Below, piece by piece: positions 1 through 7,791 of a DNA stretch of 64,000 nt. Origin of the DNA: JAHEDH01 sp963753285 (GTDB taxonomy: Bacteria; Actinomycetota; Acidimicrobiia; Spongiisociales; ZC4RG35); assembly GCA_963753285.1 (NCBI GenBank), contig CAVWBT010000001.1, positions 496,001 through 560,000 of the forward strand, written 5' to 3'. Position 1 is the stretch's first letter, and each line of letters starts with the position of its first letter. Made by a program: the position numbers and the translations under genes. The notes under the pieces are model-generated. The model saw nothing but the letters and a program-made list of their open reading frames with translations. It was not told the DNA's origin and ran no database searches.

Positions 1-464
1 GCCCAGGCGGCTCCGAACGCAACGAGCGTCGAGAAGGACTCCGGACGGAAGCCGTCACCGGTCGCCAGGCTCCGAGCGAACCCCACGAGGGCGAAGAGCG
101 ACGTCGCCATCGCGATGGAGAGACCACCGATGACGGCGAATCGCCTGGCGAAGTCCTGGGTCTTGGCGAAGAGGGCCCTCCAGATCACGATGGCCACCGG
201 CACGGCCACGACCAGGGTTGCGACGGCGAATGCCACGACACGGGTCGTGTCCTCGTAGATCTCCCTGGTGGAGACCACGAGGTCGATGAGCGAGCGCACC
301 GCTGTGACCGCGGCGATGACGACGCCGATGTGGGCGACCGCACCGACCGTCCTTGCGACGGGTGCGTCGGAGCCGGATTGCGTCCTGCGAAGGAAGAACC
401 GCACCACCAACACGATCAGCGCCAGCGGCAGCAGTAGCGAAATCAATCCACCAACAGGAATCAT
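1..464 (-). CDS. Integral membrane protein, 3' end outside the window
   Basis: The first 154 codons of a membrane protein are visible; the gene runs off the left edge. The ATG at 464 overlaps the TGA of the upstream small gene (ATGA), so the two are probably translationally coupled. A hydrophobic segment lies at residues 5-20, followed by a basic stretch and further hydrophobic segments near 30-50, 70-90 and 105-125. No family was recognised and no catalytic motif is visible. A transporter or sensor component is possible but not supported. Confidence 0.7.
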   Translation of the reverse strand, partial: MIPVGGLISLLLPLALIVLVVRFFLRRTQSGSDAPVARTVGAVAHIGVVIAAVTAVRSLIDLVVSTREIYEDTTRVVAFAVATLVVAVPVAIVIWRALFAKTQDFARRFAVIGGLSIAMATSLFALVGFARSLATGDGFRPESFSTLVAFGAAW

Positions 465-910
465 GGCTCATCCCATCTGCACGGGAAGTACGGCCAGGAC
501 ATCTCGTCGAAGATCCAGCCGCCTTCATCGACCAACACGAACGTGGCGTCCTCGTCCCACGTGGACGTCGAGAGCGGGTCGTCTGCGCTGGAGTGGGTGA
601 TGACCACATCCACCACCGCGACGTCACCACTGATGGACACGTCGTCGATGCCGACCCGGGAGATCTCGTCGACTCGGCCGAGCGACAACTCCGACAGGGT
701 GCAGCGTTCCGCCAGATCCGCACTCAGGAACGAGCGGACCTCTGCCCAGTCTTCGTCTGCGACGGCGGTCACGTATGCCTGAACCACTCCTTCGGGGGTG
801 TCGGGGTCGAGAACGACCGGTTCGTCACTGAGCGCGGCAACGATCACCGCGATGAGCGAGATCGCGGCGATCGAACCGATGATCAACCCGAGCTTGGTGT
901 TCCGTTCCAT
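461..910 (-). CDS. Small membrane-anchored protein with NTF2-like (DUF4878-type) domain
   Basis: A 149-aa protein with one N-terminal membrane segment (residues 8-27) and no lipobox cysteine, followed by an extracytoplasmic domain of about 110 residues. The region reading TPEGVVQAYVTAVADEDW resembles the start of NTF2/DUF4878-like domains that begin with a helix placing the protein on a shared fold. Two cysteines (in ERCTLSEL and near the C-terminus, FPCRWDEP) could form a disulfide. It is coupled to the downstream membrane gene by an ATGA overlap and follows the ClC gene by about 65 bases. Function unknown. Confidence 0.75.
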   Translation of the reverse strand: MERNTKLGLIIGSIAAISLIAVIVAALSDEPVVLDPDTPEGVVQAYVTAVADEDWAEVRSFLSADLAERCTLSELSLGRVDEISRVGIDDVSISGDVAVVDVVITHSSADDPLSTSTWDEDATFVLVDEGGWIFDEMSWPYFPCRWDEP

Positions 911-975
911 GTCACCAGCATCACTCGGCGGGCCGGCGAAGGGAATGGGTGAAAGCCCCTATCGGCGAACCAGGG

Positions 976-3084
976 TCATCCCTGCCTCGGCGGCTCTTCG
1001 CCGGACCCGAGTGGGCCGATCTCGATCTCTGCGGTCGGCTCCTCGGCACCGGTGTTCATCCGGTCGATCATGCGCTGCTTCGACTCGTCGGTTCCGAACG
1101 CCGTCACGACGTCGCCCGAGCGGAGCACCGTTCCGCCATCGGGCACCATCACGTCGGTGCCGCGCCGCACCGACACCAGCGTCGAGCCGGCGGGCCACCG
1201 CACGTCTCGCACCGCCCTGCCGTCTGCGATCGAGCCGGGCGGCACCCGGAAGTCGTAGTACCCGGCATCGGGCTCGACCCGCTGGCGGAGGCGGTCACGC
1301 TCGAGATGGCCGCCCGTCGACTCGGCCAGAGCATGGTGATACGCCCTGATCGCATCCACCCGACGGAACATGCCGACCAGTCTCCGATCGTCGGCAACCA
1401 CGGGGAGACGCCCGACGTCCAGCACGGCCATCCGCTCCATCGCCTCCGAGACCGGGGTGCCGGCGTGCACCGTGACGGGACGGGACGTCATGACTGCCGT
1501 CACCGGGGTGCTCTGGCGGTCTGTGTCGATGCGGCGAACATCGGTGATCGAGACGATGCCGATGAGCTCGTCGCCGTCGACGACCGGCAATCCGTGGTGG
1601 CGAAGCCGGTCCATCAGCTCGGTCGCCTCGTCCACGGACATCGAACTGTTCGCAACGACAGTTGCCGGGCTCATCACCTCTCCGACCGTGATCGAGTCGA
1701 GCAGATCGATGTCGCCGGACCTCCGCAGGCTGATCCCCCGACGAGTGAGCGGCATCGTGTAGACGCTTTCGGGGTGCACACGATCGGCCACGAACGTGGC
1801 GAACGTTGCAGACAGCATCAACGGGAGGATCAGTTCGTAGTCGCGCGCTCCGGTGACCTCGAAGACGATCAGGATGGCGGTCAGTGGGGCGCGGGCCACC
1901 GCGGCGAAGACCGTCGCCATCCCGACGACGGCGAAGGCTCCTGGTCTGAGATCGGTGATGGTCCAGAAGCCGTCGGCGAACTGGGCGAATCCGGCACCGA
2001 GCGTGGCCCCGATGAACAGCGACGGCATGAACGCGCCGCCCGATCCGCCGGCCGCGATCGTCAGCGACGTCGCCAGGATCTTGCCGAGCGCCAGGAGCAG
2101 CAACAGCGAGGTCCCGAAGCCGACCACACCCATCTGTTCCCCGAAGTCCTGGGTCTCGAGCAGTTGGGAGACGAAGGGCTGGCCGGTGCCGAGCACCCGA
2201 GGCTCGAAGATCCCCAGCACGGCGATGAGGAGACCCAACGCAACTGGACGCAGCCAGGCGGGCCGGGCGGATCGGGCCTCGGAGGCGCGCTCGACGAGGT
2301 CGAGCAGTCGAAGGAACAACACGGCTGCGCCGACTGCCAGCACCGCCAGACCGGCATACAGGAACAACTCCCTCCAGTCCTGGAGCCGGTAGAGGCCACC
2401 ACTCAGGAGTTCCGTCTCGGGCACCAGGCTCCGGAATGTGATGGCCGCAGAGATCGAGGAGAGAACCACCGCCGACATGTGCCTGACGGCGAACGAGCCG
2501 AGGATCACCTCCAACCCGAAGAGCATCCCTGCGATGGGTGCGTTGAACGAAGCACCGATTCCGGCCGCGGCGCCGCCGGCGAGCAGGCTGCGGACCTGGT
2601 CCTCGCTCAGGCCGAACCGGCGGGAGATCGAGGAGCCGATGGCTCCGCCGATCTGCACGATCGGCCCCTCCCGACCGGCCGAGCCGCCGCCTCCCAGGGT
2701 GAGGGCGGTTGCGATGATCTTGAGCGGGATGGATTTGGTCGACAGGTACCCGGCGCGGATCGCCAGCGCAGCGGTCACCTCGGGCACACCGTCGCCGGCG
2801 ACCTCGCTGGCGAACCGCCGGGCGATCCACCACGCCGAGAGGAGACCCAGCGGCACGGAGATGAGAACGAACCACGATCCACCGCCGGCAAACACTTCTC
2901 CCAGCAGGTGGAAGATCGCTTCCACACCGTCCAACACCCAGATCAGCGCTGCGGCGGCGAGGCCGACCGCGACCCCGACGATCAGAGCGATGCCGAGGAA
3001 CAGCCCACCGTCGCGATCGCGGAGCGCAGCGAGGCCTCTCGCAGGGAGTCTGGCGAAGCTGTCCATGCCGCGCAGGCTAGACAA
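976..3084 (-). CDS. ClC-family chloride channel/transporter with CBS and TrkA-C domains
   Basis: A 702-aa membrane protein that moves chloride or other small anions. The transmembrane core (about residues 25-430) carries the family signatures: GDGVP at 98-102, GREGP with the gating glutamate E139, FNAPIAG near 180-186, and GGSGGAFMPS near 350. The C-terminus holds a CBS pair (about 445-565) and a TrkA-C-like domain, which usually bind nucleotides and regulate the pore. The residue at the internal proton-glutamate site is valine (LEV, V193), as in ClC channels rather than H+/Cl- exchangers. An ATG six codons downstream is an alternative start. Confidence 0.95.
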   Translation of the reverse strand: MSSLRGMDSFARLPARGLAALRDRDGGLFLGIALIVGVAVGLAAAALIWVLDGVEAIFHLLGEVFAGGGSWFVLISVPLGLLSAWWIARRFASEVAGDGVPEVTAALAIRAGYLSTKSIPLKIIATALTLGGGGSAGREGPIVQIGGAIGSSISRRFGLSEDQVRSLLAGGAAAGIGASFNAPIAGMLFGLEVILGSFAVRHMSAVVLSSISAAITFRSLVPETELLSGGLYRLQDWRELFLYAGLAVLAVGAAVLFLRLLDLVERASEARSARPAWLRPVALGLLIAVLGIFEPRVLGTGQPFVSQLLETQDFGEQMGVVGFGTSLLLLLALGKILATSLTIAAGGSGGAFMPSLFIGATLGAGFAQFADGFWTITDLRPGAFAVVGMATVFAAVARAPLTAILIVFEVTGARDYELILPLMLSATFATFVADRVHPESVYTMPLTRRGISLRRSGDIDLLDSITVGEVMSPATVVANSSMSVDEATELMDRLRHHGLPVVDGDELIGIVSITDVRRIDTDRQSTPVTAVMTSRPVTVHAGTPVSEAMERMAVLDVGRLPVVADDRRLVGMFRRVDAIRAYHHALAESTGGHLERDRLRQRVEPDAGYYDFRVPPGSIADGRAVRDVRWPAGSTLVSVRRGTDVMVPDGGTVLRSGDVVTAFGTDESKQRMIDRMNTGAEEPTAEIEIGPLGSGEEPPRQG

Positions 3085-3123
3085 CCGAAGAGACGATCGG
3101 GTTCGGCCGGTCTGCCTGGCGCC

Positions 3124-4521
3124 TCAGGTCTCGTCCCGAAGGAATCCGTCGATGCTGCGGGCTGCGCGACGCCCGGCACCCATGGCCAAGATGACCGTGG
3201 CTCCTCCAGTCACGATGTCCCCACCGGCGAACACTCCGGTCTTCTCTGTCATACCGGTCCCCTCGTCGGTGACGATGGTTCCCCGGCGGGTCATCGTGAG
3301 GCCGGGAGTGTTCGCGAGCATCGGATTCGGGGCATTTCCGACGGCGACGACGACGGTGTCGACGGGCACGTCGACTTCCGTACCCTCGATGGGTTCGACG
3401 CCTCTGCGCCCGTCCTCGCCTGGCTCCATCTGGCGCATGCGTACGAGCCTCATCTTCTCGACTCGGTCACTGCCTTCGAAGCCGACCGGATTGAGCAGGA
3501 ATTCGAAGTGCACACCCTCTTCCCTCGCGTGGCGAATCTCTTCGTTGCGGGCGGGCATTTCGTCCTCGGTCCGGCGGTAGTACACGGTGGCGGAGTCGGC
3601 ACCTGCCCGGAGGGCCGTGCGGACCGCGTCCAGAGCCGTGTTGCCACCGCCGATCACCGCCACACGTTTTCCCACCAGCACCGGCGTCTCTGCGTCTGAG
3701 CGGTTCGCACCCATGAGGTTGACCCGGGTGAGGAACTCGTTGGCAGACTGCACGCCGACCAGGCTCTCGCCCGGGACGCCGAGGAACCGCGGGAGCCCAG
3801 CACCTATCCCGATGAACACGGCATCATGACGATCGAGGAGGTCATCGACGCTCTCTGCACGGCCGATCGGCGCGTTCAGCTCGAACCGGACTCCGAGCTG
3901 TTCGAGTCGCCCCACCTCGGCGGCGACGACCGCCTTGGGGAGTCGATACTCGGGGATCCCGTACACGAGGACCCCACCCGGCTCGTGGAGTGCTTCGTAG
4001 ACGGTGACCTCGTGACCGAGACGTGCCAGGTCTGCGGCGCAGGCGAGACCGGCGGGCCCGCTTCCGACGATCGCAACGCTGTGCCCGGATGGCTCCGCCT
4101 GCGGCTCGTTCTCGGCGCCGTTCGACCGGGCGCGGTCTGCGACGAACCGCTCGAGGTGGCCGATGGCGATCGGCGACGATCGGCGGCCCATCACACAGGC
4201 TCCCTCGCACTGGCTTTCTTGCGGGCACACCCGACCGCAGATCGCCGGGAGCGAGTTGTCATCGGAGACGATGCGGGCGGCCTCGTCGAACCGCCCACCT
4301 GCGACGGCGGCGACGAAATCGCCGATCTGGACCCCGACGGGGCAGCCTTCGACGCAGACGGGGCGGGCACACTGGAGGCAGCGAGACGCTTCGAGGATGG
4401 CCAGCTGATCGGTGTACCCCAGGTTGACCTCGTCGAAGTCGAGCGATCGTAGGCGACCGTCACGCTCCGGCATCGGGGTCCGGGGCATCTGCATGCGCTC
4501 GCGGCGGGTCAGCTCCGTCAC
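3124..4521 (-). CDS. NfnB/GltD-type FAD- and NAD(P)-dependent oxidoreductase with two Fe-S sites
   Basis: A 465-aa flavoprotein of the glutamate synthase small-subunit/NfnB family. Cysteine clusters at the N-terminus (CLQCARPVCVEGC near 48-60 and ICGRVCPQESQCEGAC near 94-110) should hold two 4Fe-4S clusters. The FAD site is IVGSGPAGLACA and the pyridine-nucleotide site is VIGGGNTALDA. It overlaps the upstream flavoprotein gene by four bases (ATGA). That pairing matches the two subunits of NADH-dependent reduced ferredoxin:NADP+ oxidoreductase (electron bifurcation) or sulfide dehydrogenase SudAB better than glutamate synthase, because no large GOGAT subunit is present. Which of these is correct cannot be read from sequence alone. 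Confidence 0.9.
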   Translation of the reverse strand: MTELTRRERMQMPRTPMPERDGRLRSLDFDEVNLGYTDQLAILEASRCLQCARPVCVEGCPVGVQIGDFVAAVAGGRFDEAARIVSDDNSLPAICGRVCPQESQCEGACVMGRRSSPIAIGHLERFVADRARSNGAENEPQAEPSGHSVAIVGSGPAGLACAADLARLGHEVTVYEALHEPGGVLVYGIPEYRLPKAVVAAEVGRLEQLGVRFELNAPIGRAESVDDLLDRHDAVFIGIGAGLPRFLGVPGESLVGVQSANEFLTRVNLMGANRSDAETPVLVGKRVAVIGGGNTALDAVRTALRAGADSATVYYRRTEDEMPARNEEIRHAREEGVHFEFLLNPVGFEGSDRVEKMRLVRMRQMEPGEDGRRGVEPIEGTEVDVPVDTVVVAVGNAPNPMLANTPGLTMTRRGTIVTDEGTGMTEKTGVFAGGDIVTGGATVILAMGAGRRAARSIDGFLRDET

Positions 4522-5348
4522 GTCTCCCCCATCTCCGCCAGACGGCGCCGTTCGAACTCGCAGTACGAGGCGTTGCGGGCCGCGAGGAGGTCGAAGTCGA
4601 CGCCATGGGCATCGAACTCCGGCCCGTCGACGCAGGCGAACTTGGTCTCACCCGCAACGGTGACCCGGCATCCCCCGCACATCCCGGTGCCGTCGACCAT
4701 GATCGGGTTCAGCGACACGACGGTCGGGATGGCGTGAGGGCGGGTGAGCGCCGAGATCGCCGACATCATGGGAAGCGGCCCAATGGCGATGACCCGGTCC
4801 ACCCGTTGTTCGGCGATGACGTCCGCCAGCGCATCGGTGACGAACCCGGACCTGCCGGCGGTGCCGTCGTCGGTGGTGACGATCACGGTGTCTGCCACGG
4901 CGTCGAGTTCGTCGAGCAGGATCAAGAGGTCGGAGGTCCTGGCTCCCACGATCGCCACGACCCGGTTGCCTGCAGCGGCCAGGGCGCGGGCGGTCGGATA
5001 GGCGATCGCCGTCCCGACGCCGCCTCCGATCACGACCACCGTCCCGAACACCTCGATCTCAGAGGGGCGGCCCAACGGCCCAGCGACGTCGGGGATCGAG
5101 TCCCCTGCAGAGAGGGCGTTCAAGGTGCGCGTCGTCTTGCCGATGCCCTGCACGATCAACCCGATCGTGCCGGCCTCCGGATCCGCCTCGACCACGGTGA
5201 GGGGGATGCGTTCGCCGTCCTGCAGCGCTCGCAGGATGACGAACTGACCAGGTCGCCAGTAGCGGGCGACCCGCGGGGCCTCGATGACGAACCGCTTCAC
5301 GTCGGGAGCGATGAAGTCTGCATTGACGATGCGATACACGGTGTTCAT
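4518..5348 (-). CDS. NfnA/SudB-type FAD/NAD-binding flavoprotein subunit with 2Fe-2S site
   Basis: A 276-aa protein of the ferredoxin-NADP reductase-like family (dihydroorotate dehydrogenase electron-transfer subunit, NfnA, SudB). It starts MNTVYRIVNADFIAPDVKRF, the usual N-terminus of this family, so the ATG at 5348 is preferred over codons further upstream. The FAD-binding barrel (about 1-100) contains RYWRPGQFV. The NAD domain contains VVIGGGVGTAIAYP. The C-terminal cluster CGGCRVTV plus a later Cys should bind 2Fe-2S. Translationally coupled to the downstream NfnB-like gene. Confidence 0.9.
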   Translation of the reverse strand: MNTVYRIVNADFIAPDVKRFVIEAPRVARYWRPGQFVILRALQDGERIPLTVVEADPEAGTIGLIVQGIGKTTRTLNALSAGDSIPDVAGPLGRPSEIEVFGTVVVIGGGVGTAIAYPTARALAAAGNRVVAIVGARTSDLLILLDELDAVADTVIVTTDDGTAGRSGFVTDALADVIAEQRVDRVIAIGPLPMMSAISALTRPHAIPTVVSLNPIMVDGTGMCGGCRVTVAGETKFACVDGPEFDAHGVDFDLLAARNASYCEFERRRLAEMGET

Positions 5349-5424
5349 GCTCACCGTCGATCGGGGCGCGCGGGAAGGGCCGTTCGTCCCCACTGCGGAC
5401 TCCACCCGTCCCCGGATGCAGCAC

Positions 5425-5856
5425 TCAGCCCTGACCGCCGATGTCCTCCGAATAGGCGGCATAGACGAGGTCGGCGCCCTGCTGACGATGGTCGACGAGA
5501 TCACCCATCAGCTCGCGCGCCATCGACCTGATCTCGACGGCGTCGGCACCCGATGCGACCGAGATGATCTCGTCGCAGCTGTCGAGCAGCCGGCGGTGGT
5601 CGCGCTCGAGGATTCGCACGAGATTCGAGAGCCTGGGAGCATCTCTGACGAGTTGCGGAAGCAACCCGTCGCTCGCTTCGACCTCTTCGATATGGGCTTC
5701 GATTGCAGTTCGGACGTCGACGAGCGCCCTGTTCACCGTGGACCGCCAGGCCGGCGACGATGCTGCCATCGCCAATGCCTGTTCCAGGGTGGTCAGGGCA
5801 TCCCGCAGCGCCTGTCGACGCTTCTGGGCATTCTCGAATTGGACCGGAAGCTCCAT
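5425..5856 (-). CDS. Hemerythrin-like (HHE) helical protein
   Basis: A 143-aa, all-helical, soluble protein. Histidines placed in EAHIEEVE, ERDHRRLL and VDHRQQGADLVYAAY give the spacing expected of a hemerythrin-type four-helix bundle, which could bind a di-iron centre, oxygen or NO. Some ligands of canonical hemerythrin are not obvious, so metal binding is an inference. It lies 76 bases upstream of the Nfn-type pair on the same strand, which suggests an operon concerned with redox or oxygen. Confidence 0.65.
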   Translation of the reverse strand: MELPVQFENAQKRRQALRDALTTLEQALAMAASSPAWRSTVNRALVDVRTAIEAHIEEVEASDGLLPQLVRDAPRLSNLVRILERDHRRLLDSCDEIISVASGADAVEIRSMARELMGDLVDHRQQGADLVYAAYSEDIGGQG

Positions 5857-5919
5857 GGCTTGATGCTGCGGATGTCGGCGAACCCTGTCAAGGGACGAAG
5901 GTCACCCGAATCAACGCGC

Positions 5920-5943
5920 GACATGCGACATGCGACATGCGAC
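5920..5943. repeat. Heptanucleotide tandem repeat, GACATGC x3
   Basis: Three perfect head-to-tail copies of GACATGC plus a partial fourth (GAC). The array lies between the hemerythrin-like gene (minus) and the DUF2277 gene (plus), in the divergent intergenic region. It belongs to the family of 7-base intergenic arrays described under the findings. Confidence 0.9.
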
Positions 5944-6061
5944 GAAGTCCCATCCGACATCTCAAGCACCAAGTCGCAGATCGCACAGCGCAGAACGCAA
6001 ATCGCACTGCTACGAACGGCGGCTCTCGTTCCTGTCACAGGGCATCGGTACGCTCTGGACT

Positions 6062-6328
6062 ATGTGCCGCAATATCAGAACGCTTCACAATTTCGAGCCG
6101 CCGGCGACCGAGGAAGAGGTGCATGCCGCTGCGCTGCAGTACGTCCGGAAGATCAGCGGGAGTCGAGATCCGTCTCGCGTCAACCAAGGGGCGTTCGACC
6201 GTGCCGTCGCCGAGATCGAATCCAGCACCCGCGTCCTCGTCGACTCGCTGGTCACCGCCGCCCCAGCCAAGAACCGCGAAGAGGAAGCCGCAAAGGCCCG
6301 CCAACGCTCCGCCGACCGCTACCGCTGA
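6062..6328 (+). CDS. DUF2277 family protein
   Basis: An 88-aa soluble protein. The opening MCRNIRTLHNFEPPATEEEV and the following ALQYVRKISG are the hallmark of DUF2277, a widespread small bacterial family without known function. The middle part, PSRVNQGAFDRAVAEI, is also typical. The ATG at 6062 gives the canonical N-terminus. It is the only plus-strand gene in this stretch and converges with the HTH/DUF2975 pair. Confidence 0.9.
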   Translation: MCRNIRTLHNFEPPATEEEVHAAALQYVRKISGSRDPSRVNQGAFDRAVAEIESSTRVLVDSLVTAAPAKNREEEAAKARQRSADRYR

Positions 6329-6372
6329 CAGGTGTCGGTCGGGACGACCGTCGACGCGCCTCCTCGATCTCG

Positions 6373-6585
6373 TCAGGCCTCAGGCCCCTCGAAGCCGAGG
6401 ATGTCGCCTGGCTGACAGCCGAGCACTTGGCAGATCGCTTCGAGCGTTGAGAATCGGATCGCCCGCGCCTTGCCGGTCTTGAGGATCGACAGGTTGGCGA
6501 GAGTGATGCCTACCGCTTCAGACAGTTCAGTGAGAGTCATCCCGCGCTCCTCGAGCACCGTGTCGAGGGTGACCGTTATCGGCAT
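6373..6585 (-). CDS. Small HTH (Cro/CI, YozG-like) transcriptional regulator
   Basis: A 70-aa protein consisting of one helix-turn-helix domain. The stretch MTLTELSEAVGITLANLSIL followed by KTGKARAIRFSTLEAICQVLGCQPGDIL is typical of YozG-type Cro/CI regulators. Its ATG directly follows the stop of the upstream DUF2975 gene, an arrangement commonly seen for this pair. It probably represses its own operon through the palindrome at 7264-7283. Confidence 0.9.
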   Translation of the reverse strand: MPITVTLDTVLEERGMTLTELSEAVGITLANLSILKTGKARAIRFSTLEAICQVLGCQPGDILGFEGPEA

Positions 6586-7254
6586 TCAGATCGTCGCCTC
6601 CTCGAACTCGCGTAGTCGAACCGCTTCGGCAAAGACCTCAGCGAGAGCGAACAGTCCGATACCGACCACGAGCAGCGTCAGCCAGCTTCCTTGATCGACC
6701 GAAACCGAGAAGGGCACATCGAGTTCGACGGTCCGGGCGACGACAGCGTTCCCCAGTCCGGTCACGATCGGAACGGAAAGGACTGCGGCGCCCAGCCATC
6801 GCAGATGGCCGGGGTTCTGAGAGGCGAAGGGCCGACCATCTCGCGCCGATCGAACCAGTCGACGCAGGCTGATCAGCCCGATCCACGCCGCTGCAAGCCA
6901 GCACGCGAATATCGCGATGACGATCGCCCGAGAGTCCAAGTCCGAGTCCGACAGTCTGAGCGACGCAACGACCGACGGTGGCGTCGTCAGGGCGTGGGAT
7001 TCCTTGTCGATGGCGAAGTTCTCGTATGCCGTGGTGTTGCCGCCCACCGAGATGGAACGCCCATCGTCGAAGCCGACGCTGAACGGAGTATCGAGAACGC
7101 CGGAGACGGAGATCGAACCGGTGCCGATCGAGGCCAGCACGATCAGCGGCACAGCGATCACGGTACCGACGACGAGTAGAACTCTGAGGCCATTGACGGC
7201 CAGATCGAGGGTTCGAATGCCTCGTCCCGGCGCAGAGGTGTGTTGTGTGTTCAT
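6586..7254 (-). CDS. DUF2975 family membrane protein
   Basis: A 222-aa integral membrane protein with about four hydrophobic segments (about residues 22-45, 115-135, 155-175 and 190-210) and a polar loop of about 65 residues after the first. The overall layout and the immediately downstream YozG-like HTH gene identify it as DUF2975. Such pairs are thought to be a membrane partner plus cognate regulator; what is sensed is unknown. The ATG at 7254 sits 10 bases from the operator-like palindrome. Confidence 0.8.
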   Translation of the reverse strand: MNTQHTSAPGRGIRTLDLAVNGLRVLLVVGTVIAVPLIVLASIGTGSISVSGVLDTPFSVGFDDGRSISVGGNTTAYENFAIDKESHALTTPPSVVASLRLSDSDLDSRAIVIAIFACWLAAAWIGLISLRRLVRSARDGRPFASQNPGHLRWLGAAVLSVPIVTGLGNAVVARTVELDVPFSVSVDQGSWLTLLVVGIGLFALAEVFAEAVRLREFEEATI

Positions 7255-7263
7255 ATCGAATAA

Positions 7264-7283
7264 CGATAACTGATTCGTTATCG
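7264..7283. promoter_or_regulatory. Operator-like palindrome upstream of the DUF2975/HTH operon
   Basis: A perfect inverted repeat CGATAAC-TGATTC-GTTATCG in an AT-rich island, next to further TATCGAATAACGAT and TATCGATAAT half-site-like sequence. It lies 10-29 bases upstream of the DUF2975 start, where it would overlap the promoter. The encoded YozG-like regulator is the obvious candidate to bind it (inference). Confidence 0.6.
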
Positions 7284-7400
7284 ATAATCAATAAGAAGAA
7301 TCCACGGATACGGCGCCACGACGCGGTCGACCAAGATGCGCAACGTCGGCATGGACGCGAGAAGGTCCGGCCCCTCAGGACCGGGCCTTGCTCGTTCGGA

Positions 7401-7518
7401 AGATGACAGTTCACAGATGACAGATGACAGTACGGATGGTGTCGGCTCCGCCGACGCTCACACCGTTCTCAACCAACAGACCGATCACGACCAATCTGTC
7501 GTCTGTCATCTGTCATCT
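7401..7518. repeat. Inverted pair of heptad arrays (AGATGAC / CTGTCAT)
   Basis: The left arm holds AGATGAC at 7401, 7415 and 7422, ending at 7430. The right arm holds CTGTCGT, CTGTCAT, CTGTCAT and CT at 7496-7518. The arms are reverse complements, so about 20 bases can pair around a 65-base loop. The right arm runs into the TGA of the duplicated tuf 3' end. The same CATCTGT unit recurs at 26878-26910. Confidence 0.85.
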
Positions 7519-7640
7519 CACTTGTTGATCTTGACGACCCGACCGGCACCAACCGTCCGGCCACCCTCACGAATCGCGAACCGCAACCCCTCATCCATCG
7601 CAATCGGATTGATCAACTCCACCGTCATCATCGTGACAGC
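7518..7640 (-). pseudogene. Duplicated 3' end of tuf (EF-Tu C-terminus fragment)
   Basis: Bases 7523-7629 are identical to 7796-7902, the last 35 or so codons of the adjacent tuf gene (MTVELINPIAMDEGLRFAIR onward to KINK). Upstream of that the copy diverges, reading AVPGDAVTM where tuf reads VMPGDNTEM, then loses similarity. It therefore looks like the tail of a second tuf copy or of a tandem duplication, homogenised over its last 107 bases. It has its own stop (TGA instead of TAG). Confidence 0.85.
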
Positions 7641-7657
7641 GTCACCCGGCACAGCAC

Positions 7658-7685
7658 GAGACCCGGCCCAACCAGACCGGGTCTC
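7658..7685. terminator. Hairpin GAGACCCGG / CCGGGTCTC
   Basis: A perfect 9-bp stem with a 10-base loop, between tuf and its duplicated tail. No T tract follows on either strand, so it may be a remnant or part of a repeat element rather than an efficient terminator. Confidence 0.4.
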
Positions 7686-7771
7686 AACGTGCACCGAACA
7701 CCGACCACCGATGACGGCGGGCGGCCGCCTCGCGCCTGCGGGTGCATCACGGCTTGACCGTGGTGCGCTGC

Positions 7772-7791
7772 GGGCGAGGCAAGCCTCGCCC
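7772..7791. repeat. REP-like palindrome directly behind the tuf stop codon
   Basis: A perfect palindrome, GGGCGAGGC-AA-GCCTCGCCC, abuts the TAG of tuf with no intervening base. An imperfect hairpin (GCATCACGG / CCGTGGTGC) precedes it at about 7744-7766. Sequences of this GGGCGAGGC/GCCTCGCCC type recur as intergenic palindromes in many bacteria, so it may be a REP-type element now serving as the tuf 3' hairpin. Confidence 0.6.

Noticed and set aside
949..3699. A 916-codon open frame on the plus strand
   Set aside because: It lies antisense to the ClC and NfnB genes, has low-complexity Arg/Gly/Asp-rich sequence typical of GC-rich shadow frames, and shows no domain.
7195..7215. GGTTCGAATGCC resembling a tRNA T-loop
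   Set aside because: No acceptor or anticodon stem can be drawn around it; it is inside the DUF2975 coding sequence.
7401..7518. Phage attachment site
   Set aside because: The repeats are heptads without an integrase or tRNA nearby.
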